Below are positions 25,809 through 33,781 of a stretch of 64,000 bases of DNA, piece by piece. Position 1 is the stretch's first letter; each line of letters begins with the position of its first letter. The stretch comes from Kutzneria sp044547355 (GTDB lineage: Bacteria; Actinomycetota; Actinomycetes; Mycobacteriales; Pseudonocardiaceae): positions 558,001 through 622,000 of the forward strand of contig NZ_JBIUAG010000001.1 of NCBI RefSeq assembly GCF_044547355.1, written 5' to 3'. Below the pieces are notes generated by a model. It made no database searches, was not told the origin of the DNA, and saw nothing but the letters and a program-made list of their open reading frames with translations. A program made the position numbers and the translations under genes.

Positions 25809-26631
25809 GGTCGACAAGTCGTCCTCCTGCCTTCGCCGGCACGCGGGGCTCGCCTGCCGTCCGATGCCAACCCAGCGCCCGCCGCTCCACCGCGAGCAAC
25901 ATCGTGTTGAGGGTGTAGCCGAGCACGCCGATCAGCGCGACCACCGCCCACATCTGGGCGAAGTCGAACTGGTCCTGCGCGTCCCGGAGCTCGCCGCCGA
26001 GCCCCCCGTTGGCCGCGAACAGCTCCGCGACCACCATCAGCGTCACCGACTGCGACAGACTCACCCGCAGCCCGGCGAAGATCTTCGACAGCGCCGCCGG
26101 CAGCACGATGCGCAGCAGCAGCCGGGTTGTCGGCACGCGGAAGGCCCTGGCGGTGTCCAACTGCACCCGGTCCACCGTGCGCACACCGTCCACTGTGTTC
26201 AGCAGCACCGCCCACACCGCACCGAAGACGATCACGGTCAGCACCATCTGCGTGCCCAGCCGGCACAGCAGCACGAACACCGGCACCAACGCCGGCAACG
26301 GCAGGGACCGGAAGAAGGCGAACACCGGCCCCGTGTACTGGAGAAGTCGCCGGGACAGCCCGAGGCCCGTGCCCAGCACCACGCCGGCCAGCACCGCCAG
26401 CAGCCACCCGCCGACGAGCCGGCCGATGCTCGGGAACAAGGAGTCGAAGGCGGCCGGGCCGAGGAAGAGCGTGGCGGCCGTGCCGGACAGCCACATCTGT
26501 TGGGCCGCCGCGAGGATCTCCAGCGGTGGCGGGAAGTACGGGTGGTCGATCGCCGCCGTGACGAGCTGCCACACCGTGACGAGGAGCAGGAAGACGGCCC
26601 AGCGCAGGACAAAGCCGTGCAGTCGGGTCAT
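25801..26631 (-). CDS. ABC importer permease (NitT/TauT type), second of two
   Basis: A 276-residue permease with about six membrane segments and the binding-protein-dependent transport loop: RAFRVPTTRLLLRIVLPAAL, then KIFAGLRVSLSQSVTLMVVAEL. I chose ATG 26631, with GGAGGTGCCGTC upstream, over an earlier in-frame start; its ATGA overlaps the stop of the first permease. It probably pairs with that permease as a heterodimer. Confidence 0.88.
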   Translation of the reverse strand: MTRLHGFVLRWAVFLLLVTVWQLVTAAIDHPYFPPPLEILAAAQQMWLSGTAATLFLGPAAFDSLFPSIGRLVGGWLLAVLAGVVLGTGLGLSRRLLQYTGPVFAFFRSLPLPALVPVFVLLCRLGTQMVLTVIVFGAVWAVLLNTVDGVRTVDRVQLDTARAFRVPTTRLLLRIVLPAALSKIFAGLRVSLSQSVTLMVVAELFAANGGLGGELRDAQDQFDFAQMWAVVALIGVLGYTLNTMLLAVERRALGWHRTAGEPRVPAKAGGRLVDHA

Positions 26632-27383
26632 GACGGCACCTCCGCGCCGTGCCACCAGAAGTACCGGCGCTGCAACCGTTCCAGGCCGGCGTTGATCAGG
26701 TAGCCCAGCAACCCGGCCACCACCACGCCGGCCAGCACCCGGTCCATTCTGGTCGCGCCGCTGGCGGCGGCGAGGATGAACTGGCCGATGCCGCCGCTGG
26801 CCCCGGTGAGCATCTCGGCCGAGATCACCACCGCCAGCCCGATGGCCGCCGACAGCCGGACCCCCGTCAGCACGAACGGGGCCACGCTGGGCAGCGCGAC
26901 CCGGGTCAGCACCCGGGCGCGGTAGACCCGGGCAGTGTCCACCTGCACCGGTTCGATCTCACCGAAGGCGTAGATGGTGTTGAACAGAATCGGCCACAGG
27001 CCGGCAAAAACCGCCAGCGCGATCTTGGTCGTCGGGCCGCCGCCGATCGACACCACCAGCAGCGGCACCAGCGCCACCGCCGGTATCGGCCGCAGGAACT
27101 CCACCACGGTGCGGCTCGCCACCCGCAGCCACGGCACGCCCGCCAGCAGCAGCCCCGCCGGCACCGCGATGCCCACCGCCAGCGCCAGGGCGATGGCCCA
27201 CGACAACACCGTGGCCACCACCGCCAACTGGAACGCCGGGTCCACCAGCATCATCGCCAGTTGCGGGAACACAACCGATGGCGGCGGCAGGTATTCCGAC
27301 GGAACCGCCCCGGCCAGCACGACCGCCTCCCAACCGAACAGGAGGCAGCCGATGCCGACCAGTCCCCGCAGCGCACCGCCCAT
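26628..27383 (-). CDS. ABC importer permease (NitT/TauT type), first of two
   Basis: A 251-residue permease with about six membrane segments and the family loop: TARVYRARVLTRVALPSVAP, then VLTGVRLSAAIGLAVVISAEM. It begins at ATG 27383, 35 bp after the binding-protein gene, and overlaps the second permease by 4 bp. The two permeases share the fold but are clearly different in sequence. Confidence 0.87.
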   Translation of the reverse strand: MGGALRGLVGIGCLLFGWEAVVLAGAVPSEYLPPPSVVFPQLAMMLVDPAFQLAVVATVLSWAIALALAVGIAVPAGLLLAGVPWLRVASRTVVEFLRPIPAVALVPLLVVSIGGGPTTKIALAVFAGLWPILFNTIYAFGEIEPVQVDTARVYRARVLTRVALPSVAPFVLTGVRLSAAIGLAVVISAEMLTGASGGIGQFILAAASGATRMDRVLAGVVVAGLLGYLINAGLERLQRRYFWWHGAEVPS

Positions 27384-27418
27384 CAGCGCCGCCCGCCCGT
27401 GTCCGGCCTCCTCATCGC

Positions 27419-28465
27419 TCAGCCCTGCTCGGCCAGGATCATCGGCTTGATGTCGAACTTCTGGCTGATGACCCCGAACTGCTGCATCAGGTCCGGCACG
27501 CGCTGCAGGCGGGTGGGGTCGGCCGAGATGGGGTACGAGGGCAGGTGAATGACCGGGGCGATGTCGGGGGCCACGTTGGCGTTGTCCACCATGGTCTGCT
27601 TGACCTCGGAGTCGCCCTGCTGGGTGGCGGCCTCGGCCTGGGCCTTGCGGATGGCCCGCTGGAACGCGGCGACCATCTTGGGGCGCTCCTTGGCGACCTG
27701 CTCGGTGGTGAGGTAGCAGCTGAGCGGGATCCCGTCCAGGGCGCCGGTCAGCGGCTGGAAGACGGTGGTGACGCCGGCCTGGGTCTGGGCGATCGTCACG
27801 TACGGCTCGGCGTAGAAGGCGGCGTCGATCTCGCCGCTTTCCAGCTTGGGCAACATGTCGGCGAAGCCGATCTGCTTCCACTCCACTGTGGACCAGTCCA
27901 CTTTGGCCGCTCGCAGGCCGGCCATCACGGCGAGGTCGGACATGGTGCCCCTGGCGGTGACGGCGATGCGCTTGCCCTTGAGGTCCTCGGCCCGGGTCAG
28001 CGGCGAACCCTTCTTCACCACCACGGCCGTGGTGTCCGGCTTGGCCGCCGAGGCGTCGGCCACGACGCGGAGATTGGCCTTGCCCTTGGTCTTCAGCTGG
28101 GCCTGCACCAGCGCGGGATAGGTGGCGAAGCCGAAGTCGGCGTCTCCGCCGAAGACGCTGTTGATCACGTCCGGGCCGCTGGGCTTGTTGACCAGGGTGA
28201 CGTCGAGCCCCTCGGCGGCGAAGTAGCCGTTCTTCTTGGCCAGCCACAGTGGACCGACGTCGGTGCAGGGGATCAGCGATATGTTGATCTTGGATTTCTC
28301 CACCGTGGTGTTGCCGGCGGCCTGCACGTCCGCGGTCGTCGAGGACCCGCCGAGCAGGCTGCACCCGGAGTCCACCGCGGCCACCGCGGCCGCCGCCGTC
28401 ACCGACAGGAACAGCCGCCGTGACCAGGGCCTGTCCACCGTCGGACCGGCGTGTGGCTCACTCAT
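27419..28465 (-). CDS. ABC importer substrate-binding lipoprotein (NMT1/SsuA-like)
   Basis: A 348-residue binding protein. The N-terminus has a twin arginine (Arg16-Arg17, SRRLFLSV), a hydrophobic stretch and a lipobox-like DSGC with Cys35, suggesting a Tat-exported lipoprotein. The mature part has the NMT1-like pattern GPLWLAKKNGYFAAEGLDVT, VINSVFGGDADFGFATYPAL and SGEIDAAFYAEPYVT. This family binds sulfonates, nitrate, bicarbonate or thiamine precursors; the ligand is not predictable here. GAGGAGAAAG precedes ATG 28465. First gene of the importer operon. Confidence 0.88.
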   Translation of the reverse strand: MSEPHAGPTVDRPWSRRLFLSVTAAAAVAAVDSGCSLLGGSSTTADVQAAGNTTVEKSKINISLIPCTDVGPLWLAKKNGYFAAEGLDVTLVNKPSGPDVINSVFGGDADFGFATYPALVQAQLKTKGKANLRVVADASAAKPDTTAVVVKKGSPLTRAEDLKGKRIAVTARGTMSDLAVMAGLRAAKVDWSTVEWKQIGFADMLPKLESGEIDAAFYAEPYVTIAQTQAGVTTVFQPLTGALDGIPLSCYLTTEQVAKERPKMVAAFQRAIRKAQAEAATQQGDSEVKQTMVDNANVAPDIAPVIHLPSYPISADPTRLQRVPDLMQQFGVISQKFDIKPMILAEQG

Positions 28466-29009
28466 GTCGATCTTTCTCCTCGCCGCAGGGATTAATCATT
28501 GACAATTGACCGTGACGCGGATCACCCGTCGCCCAGCGAGACTCTAGCGACATCCGCAATACCGTCATGACGGCGGCACACCGGCCTCGGAACGGCGAAT
28601 CCGGCGCTCACGGGCCCGCCACAGGGCCGTCGAGGCGCACGGTTTAGCCCGAAGCGCCGAGACGATTCACCAGTAGCTCGAGGTCGCTAGCAGACACACG
28701 AGCGTCCATGCGGGTGAATTCGCCTAAACGATCTTACCCCGAATCCTGAGCACGGGCGTTCGAAAACCGCCGCCATGATGCGGAAACGGGTTACTGCTTG
28801 CGGCGACAACCTTTAGCCGCAACGGCGTCCGTCCGGGGAACTTCACCCCGACGCGCGTGACGGCGGTCTCCCCGACTGTGTTAAGAAGCTCCGGTGCAAT
28901 TGCATCCGGCGGGCCGAAACCTTTCGGATGCCCATCGTCAACTGTCGACAAAAGGGCCGCGCCACCAACCACCCTCGAACTCCGATTCGCCTGACGGGTC
29001 CTTGTTCGG
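28466..29009. other. Long divergent intergenic region between importer and sensor genes
   Basis: No supported protein gene over 544 bp. A TAGAGT on the - strand (28540-28545 area) could be the -10 for the importer operon, and the 12-bp palindrome CCGTCATGACGG (28562-28573) lies near its -35. Between 28642 and 28729 nested inverted repeats occur: GTTTAG/CTAAAC, ATTCACC/GGTGAAT and GCTCG/CGAGC. A 21-codon - strand reading frame (28644-28709) lies inside them. This may be a structured leader RNA or a decoy; see findings. Confidence 0.4.
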
Positions 29010-31751
29010 ATGACCAGGGGAGCGTGTGAGGAAGTGTCCGAGCCACAGCGTCGGGACGCTCACGGCGAGTCGGGCGAGCACCACCACCCGCCATCCCAGC
29101 CGATCCGGGGGCGCCGACCAGCGGGTTCGCCCGGCGGTCGGTGGCGGCTGCGCAACTGGCGGCTGCGCACCAAGGTCGGCGCGGTGCTGCTGGTGCCCAC
29201 GCTCGCGGCCCTGGTGCTTGGCGGCCTGCGGGTGCAGACCGAGATCGACAACGCCAACAACTTCCACCGCACGGTCGCCCAGGTCGACGCGGCGAAGCAG
29301 ATCACAGAGGTGATCCACGAGCTCCAGCGGGAACGGGTGCTGATGGTCACCGGCGCGGCCGCGACCAGCTCGGCCGCCGGCAGTCCCCTGGCCAGCCAGG
29401 TCGACCGCAGCAACGCCGCGATCTCCGCGCTGCGCAGCGCCGTGGCCAGGCTGAACCTGCCCGACGCCGGCGCCATGGACCGGTACAACCGGGCGGTCGA
29501 CGGCCTGTCCACGCTGACCACGCTGCGGCTGCTGGCCCAGCGCGGCGTGTATCCCGACTCGGCGCTGTTCACCGAGTACACGTCCGTGATCGACACGTTG
29601 GTGCAGGTCGGGCGGGAGGTCACCGCGGCCGCCACCACCCAGGAGCTGTCCCGGGCCAGCACGGCGGCGCAGACGCTGGACCAGGCCAAGGAGCAGATCG
29701 CCCAGCTGGACGCGCTGCTCCAGATCGCCGCCGCGCACAACTCGTTCCAGTCCACCCTCAGCCAGGACCTGGCCCGCTCGGCCAACGCGGCGTACACGGC
29801 GTCGGTCACCGACTTCACGGCCGTGGCGACCAGCCAGGAACGCCAGAACTTCAGCGACGGCTACAGCGGCTCGGACGTGGACAACGATCACCTGATCGAG
29901 CAGTCCGCCCTGCTCACGCCCACCCCGACCACGCCGCTCAACATCGACATCCACACCTTCACCGCCGCCAGCGCCATCGCCAACGACAAGTTCCACCAGG
30001 TCGAGCTGGGCCTGATCGGGCAGCTGCGGGCGCAGGCCTCGGCGCTGGCCGCGGACGCGGCGGCGGCCGCCGGCCGCGACATCGCGTTCCTGCTGGGCAC
30101 GCTGATGATCGCCCTGGGCCTGATGCTGGTGGTCGCGTGGTCGCTGCTCACGCCGCTGCGCCGGCTGCGGCTGGAGGCGCTGGACATGGCCAACGTCCGG
30201 CTGCCCCAGACCCTCAAGCGGATCCTGGCCGACCCCGACCCGGTCGAGGCGGCCAAGCACGCCGCCGACCCGGTCTCGGTGTTCAGCCGCGAGGAGATCG
30301 GGCAGCTGGCCCGGTCCTTCGACCTGGTGCACGACCAGGCCGTCCGCATGGCCGTCGACCAGGCGGTGCTGCGCGACAACGTGAACGCGATCTTCGTCAA
30401 CCTGTCCCGGCGCAGCCAGGCCCTGGTCGAACGGCAGCTCTCGGAGCTGGACCGGCTGGAGCAGAACGAGCAGGACCCCGACCAGCTGGCCCGCTTCTTC
30501 GTGCTGGACCACCTGGCCACCCGGATGCGCCGCAACAGCGAGAACCTGATCATCCTGTCCGGCACCGGCCTGACCAAGCACGTGGTGCGGCCGCTGCCGC
30601 TGGGCGAGCTGGTCGGCGCGGCCATCTCCGAGGTCGAGCACTACGCCCGGGTCAAGGCCACCGCCCTGCCGAACGTGCTGGTCCACGGCCGCGCGGTGAA
30701 GGACCTGATCCACCTGATCGCCGAGCTGCTGGACAACGCCACGACGTACTCCGAGTCCTCCACCACGGTCACGATCGCGGCCCGGCAGCTGCGGGCCGGG
30801 CAGCTGGCCATGCAGATCTCCGACTCCGGCATGGGCATGACCACCGACGAGCTCGACGCGGCCAACCACAAGCTGGCCGACCCGCCGGACTTCGACGTCA
30901 CCGTGGCCCGCCGGATGGGCCTGTACGTGGTCGGACGGCTCGCGCAGCGGCACAACATCCGCGTCCGCCTGCGCAACGGCGACTTCATCGAGGGCGGCAC
31001 CAAGGCCGTGATCACCGTGCCGGCCGATCTGCTGGCCGAGCCGCGTGACGACGACAAGCTCCCTGAGCTGGGCAAACCGGCGCTGCGGCGGTCGATCCGG
31101 CTGGAGGACACGCAGCCTCATATCGTGATCCCCGAGCAGAGCAGCAGCCTGTTCCGCCGGCCGGCCGAGGCCGAGGACAGCCCGGCCCTCGTCACGACCG
31201 CGCCCCCGCCCGCCCCGGCCGAGGTGCCGGTGAAGCCCAAGGACCCGGAGCCGGAGCCGACCACGCGCCTGCCCATCTACGAGGAGGTCCTGTCGCGGTG
31301 GTTCCAGCCGGTCGACGAGTGGCCGGTGGACGAGCCCGACGCGCCGCCGCTGCCCGCGCTGCCGGCCGCCGAGGCCGAGCCGGTGGTCATCCCGGAGCAG
31401 AAGCCCCAGCCGCGGCCGGCCATGCCGGAACCGGTCAACCGGCACGTGTCCTGGAACTCGCCGGCCGACGAGGCCTGGCTGACCGTGCGGACCAAGCTGT
31501 CCGGCCCGGCCGGCGACCAGATCACCACCTCCGGCCTGCCCAAACGGGTGCCGAACAAGCACCTGGTGCCCGGCTCGGCCGCGCCCCGCAGCGCGCCGGC
31601 CGAGGTGCAGGAGACCCGGCCGCCGCAGTCCCCCGAGCGGACCCCCGAGACGACCCGCAACCGGCTGTCGGGCTTCCAGCGCGGCCTGGGCCGGGCCCGC
31701 CGGCACGCGCTGGACGCCCCGCCGGACGAGAAGGCCCCGACCCGCGGCTGA
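29010..31751 (+). CDS. Nitrate/nitrite-sensing-domain histidine kinase-like protein (conservon CvnA-type)
   Basis: A 913-residue membrane sensor: a Pro/Arg-rich start, membrane segment VGAVLLVPTLAALVLGGLRV, an extracellular nitrate/nitrite-sensor-like helical region containing ELQRERVLMVTGA (about 100-340), a second membrane segment FLLGTLMIALGLMLVVAWSL, a HAMP-like linker, then a histidine-kinase ATPase domain with LLDNATTYSE and ISDSGMGMT. The last 250 residues are a Pro/Glu-rich tail. It is followed 14 bp later by a roadblock protein, as in Streptomyces conservons. ATG 29010 is used; GTG 29034 is an alternative, and neither has a good ribosome site. Confidence 0.82.
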   Translation: MTRGACEEVSEPQRRDAHGESGEHHHPPSQPIRGRRPAGSPGGRWRLRNWRLRTKVGAVLLVPTLAALVLGGLRVQTEIDNANNFHRTVAQVDAAKQITEVIHELQRERVLMVTGAAATSSAAGSPLASQVDRSNAAISALRSAVARLNLPDAGAMDRYNRAVDGLSTLTTLRLLAQRGVYPDSALFTEYTSVIDTLVQVGREVTAAATTQELSRASTAAQTLDQAKEQIAQLDALLQIAAAHNSFQSTLSQDLARSANAAYTASVTDFTAVATSQERQNFSDGYSGSDVDNDHLIEQSALLTPTPTTPLNIDIHTFTAASAIANDKFHQVELGLIGQLRAQASALAADAAAAAGRDIAFLLGTLMIALGLMLVVAWSLLTPLRRLRLEALDMANVRLPQTLKRILADPDPVEAAKHAADPVSVFSREEIGQLARSFDLVHDQAVRMAVDQAVLRDNVNAIFVNLSRRSQALVERQLSELDRLEQNEQDPDQLARFFVLDHLATRMRRNSENLIILSGTGLTKHVVRPLPLGELVGAAISEVEHYARVKATALPNVLVHGRAVKDLIHLIAELLDNATTYSESSTTVTIAARQLRAGQLAMQISDSGMGMTTDELDAANHKLADPPDFDVTVARRMGLYVVGRLAQRHNIRVRLRNGDFIEGGTKAVITVPADLLAEPRDDDKLPELGKPALRRSIRLEDTQPHIVIPEQSSSLFRRPAEAEDSPALVTTAPPPAPAEVPVKPKDPEPEPTTRLPIYEEVLSRWFQPVDEWPVDEPDAPPLPALPAAEAEPVVIPEQKPQPRPAMPEPVNRHVSWNSPADEAWLTVRTKLSGPAGDQITTSGLPKRVPNKHLVPGSAAPRSAPAEVQETRPPQSPERTPETTRNRLSGFQRGLGRARRHALDAPPDEKAPTRG

Positions 31752-31765
31752 GAGTGGAGTGAGGC

Positions 31766-32185
31766 ATGACCAACCAGGAACCCGGCGACTTCGGCTGGTT
31801 CATCACCGATTTCGTGCGACGGGTGCCCGAGGTGGCGCACGCGGTGGTGGTGTCCGCGGACGGGTTGTTGCTGGCCGGCTCGTACGCGCTGCCGACCGAC
31901 CGCGCCGAGCAGGTGTCCACGGTGGCCAGCGGCCTGGTCAGCCTGGCCAAGGGCGCCGCGCGGTGCTTCGACTACGGCGACGTGGTGCAGACGATCGTCG
32001 AGATGAGGATGGGCTACCTGTTCCTGATGTCGATCAGTGACGGCTCCTGCCTGGCGGTGCTGGCCGCGCCGAACTGCCAGATGGACGTCATCGCGTACGA
32101 GATGTCCATGCTGGTGGAGCGGATGGCGACCCGGTTGACGCCCGAGCTGCGGGCCCAGCTCGCGGCGGCCGCCGTGCAGGCCTGA
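31766..32185 (+). CDS. Roadblock/LC7 domain protein (conservon CvnB-type)
   Basis: A 139-residue roadblock/LC7 protein with the family core AVVVSADGLLLAGSY, VASGLVSLAKGAARCF and LAVLAAPNCQMDVIAYEM. Such proteins act with a Ras-like GTPase as MglB-type GAPs or scaffolds. It follows the sensor gene by 14 bp and is presumably co-transcribed. The usual third and fourth conservon members (a DUF742 protein and an ATP/GTP-binding protein) are absent: the next gene is convergent and starts 2 bp after this one stops. Confidence 0.88.
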   Translation: MTNQEPGDFGWFITDFVRRVPEVAHAVVVSADGLLLAGSYALPTDRAEQVSTVASGLVSLAKGAARCFDYGDVVQTIVEMRMGYLFLMSISDGSCLAVLAAPNCQMDVIAYEMSMLVERMATRLTPELRAQLAAAAVQA

Positions 32186-32187
32186 GG

Positions 32188-33048
32188 TCACGAGGGGCTC
32201 ACCTGCGGCTGTGGTCGCGCGAAGCGGTGTTTGAGCAGCACGCCGATCAGCGGGCCGAGGGTCAGGGCGATGGCCAGCGTGCCGGGGCCGGCGGTGCCGG
32301 CGCTGACCGCCTGGACCGGGTTGGCCAGGATCAGGCCGAGGGTGAGCACGCCCAGCTCCAGGCCGGTGCGCACGGTCCGCACGCTCAGGCCCCAGCGGGC
32401 GCAGGCGCCGGTCATCAGGCCGTCGCGGGCGCCAGGCCCGAGGCCGCTCTTGATCACCAGGGCGGTGCCGACGGAGAACACGACGATGCCCCCGGCCAGC
32501 AGCGCGGCCCTCGGGGCCAGGTCGGACGGCACCGGCACGACGGCCAGCACCAGGTCGCAGCACGCGCCCGGCAGGAAGGTCATGGCCAGCGTGCCCAGGC
32601 CGGGGCGCTGGCGCAGCGGCCACCAGAACAGCAGGACCAGCAGCGACATCCCGATGATGACGGTGCCCGGCGAGACGTTGAGCAGTTTCGCCAGGGCCAG
32701 GTGCAGCACGTCCCAGGGTTGCGCGCCCAGGCGGGCCCGAATCATCAGCGCCAGTCCCGCGCCCGTTGTCGAGGCCCCCAGGACCACGCCGGCCAGCTTC
32801 CAGCCGAACCGGAGCAGATCGACCCGCGGTTTCCGCTCGACAATCGGCTCGCGCGGCCGGGGCACGGCCAGGCACTGGGCGCGGTGAATCGGGCGGGGGC
32901 GGTGGCCAATTCCGCGGTCGGCCGGCGGTTGTAGGCCAAGACAGGTTCGGCTGGGGGCTTGCGTCGCCCGCGGCGGCACCCGAATGGACGGCTCGACGCC
33001 GGTGATTTGCTCGTTGTCCACTTCTGGTATTCGACGAATTTCCTCCAT
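32188..33048 (-). CDS. YczE/YitT-like multi-pass membrane protein
   Basis: A 286-residue protein. About residues 80-275 resemble the YczE/YyaS family: LAGVVLGASTTGAGLALMIRARLGAQPWDVLHLAL, in which the GAQPWDVLH stretch is typical, and ALVIKSGLGPGARDGLMTG. The first 75 residues are hydrophilic, Pro/Arg-rich and unusual for the family. A GAGGAGGG ribosome site about 10 nt before ATG 33048 supports this start, but a shorter product cannot be excluded. Function unknown; some relatives sit near regulatory or transport genes. Confidence 0.72.
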   Translation of the reverse strand: MEEIRRIPEVDNEQITGVEPSIRVPPRATQAPSRTCLGLQPPADRGIGHRPRPIHRAQCLAVPRPREPIVERKPRVDLLRFGWKLAGVVLGASTTGAGLALMIRARLGAQPWDVLHLALAKLLNVSPGTVIIGMSLLVLLFWWPLRQRPGLGTLAMTFLPGACCDLVLAVVPVPSDLAPRAALLAGGIVVFSVGTALVIKSGLGPGARDGLMTGACARWGLSVRTVRTGLELGVLTLGLILANPVQAVSAGTAGPGTLAIALTLGPLIGVLLKHRFARPQPQVSPS

Positions 33049-33640
33049 CGCCGACCACCCTCCTCACACACACCCCCGGGAACTGGCCTCAGTTTCCGCG
33101 ACGAGGACCGTACCGCAAATAGCCAAATAAGGTGAACACCCTTTGAAATCCCGCTCGGCCGTGCACGTGCACGTGCAGTGCGCCGTTTCCGCAGGACACC
33201 GGGGCTGTCCCCGGTCCGGGCGCACCGTCGTCACCGAGGGTGTCCGACGGTCGGATCCCCAACGAAACACCATTGTGCAGTTCCCCGATGAAAACGCTCC
33301 ATGCAATTTCATGGCGCACTTCCCCCCAACCGCGTAACCCCACTCCACGCTCACGGCCGCCGTGATCGCGCCGACCGTCCACGGCCGAACCCGAGCGATG
33401 CTTGGCCAGTCCTCCCGGCTCCCCGCCGGGACTGGCCACGCTCCCCCGACGCGGCCGGAAACCAGTCGCCGCAACGCATCGAGGCCACATCCGAGTGCCG
33501 GGTCGCCCCTTCGGCGGTACCACCGTCCAAAAGATCCAGTGCCCGGCACAGCCCGTCACCGCCACCGTCCCCTGTGAGTGGTGGGACGCCGGTGAGCCAT
33601 GAGGTTCGTGGGGTGACAAGGGATCCGTGGACTTCGGCGG
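33049..33640. other. Non-coding stretch without recognisable features
   Basis: About 590 bp between the YczE-like gene and the LysR remnant. All frames give low-complexity or unmatched translations and I see no RNA gene. It must hold the YczE-gene promoter on the - strand, where TACGGT near 33108 is a possible -10. Confidence 0.3.
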
Positions 33641-33760
33641 GTGGACCTGGATCCGAGGCTGGCGCGGCACTTCACGGTGGTGGCCGAGCACGGACATTTC
33701 GGACGGGCGGCCGAGGTGTTCCTCAACCAGGCCAAGGCGTCGGCCCTGAAACCGAGTTGA
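33641..33760 (+). pseudogene. Remnant of a LysR-family regulator (N-terminal helix-turn-helix only)
   Basis: A 39-codon frame from GTG 33641 reads VDLDPRLARHFTVVAEHGHF and then GRAAEVFLNQAKASALKPS before a stop. This matches the start of actinobacterial LysR regulators (MDLDPRLLRHFTVVAEERHFGRAA) up to the first helix. It then diverges and stops, with no effector domain in any frame downstream. The remaining DNA runs straight into the ileS promoter. It is best read as a decayed gene. Confidence 0.65.
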
Positions 33761-33781
33761 CCCGCCGATACAGTCGACCAT

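Noticed and set aside
28644..28709. 21-codon frame in the importer leader as a gene
   Set aside because: No clear ribosome site and no known family; kept only as part of a structural finding.
33064..33549. 161-codon - strand frame before the YczE-like gene
   Set aside because: No ribosome site, no recognisable pattern and atypical residue mix; treated as non-coding.
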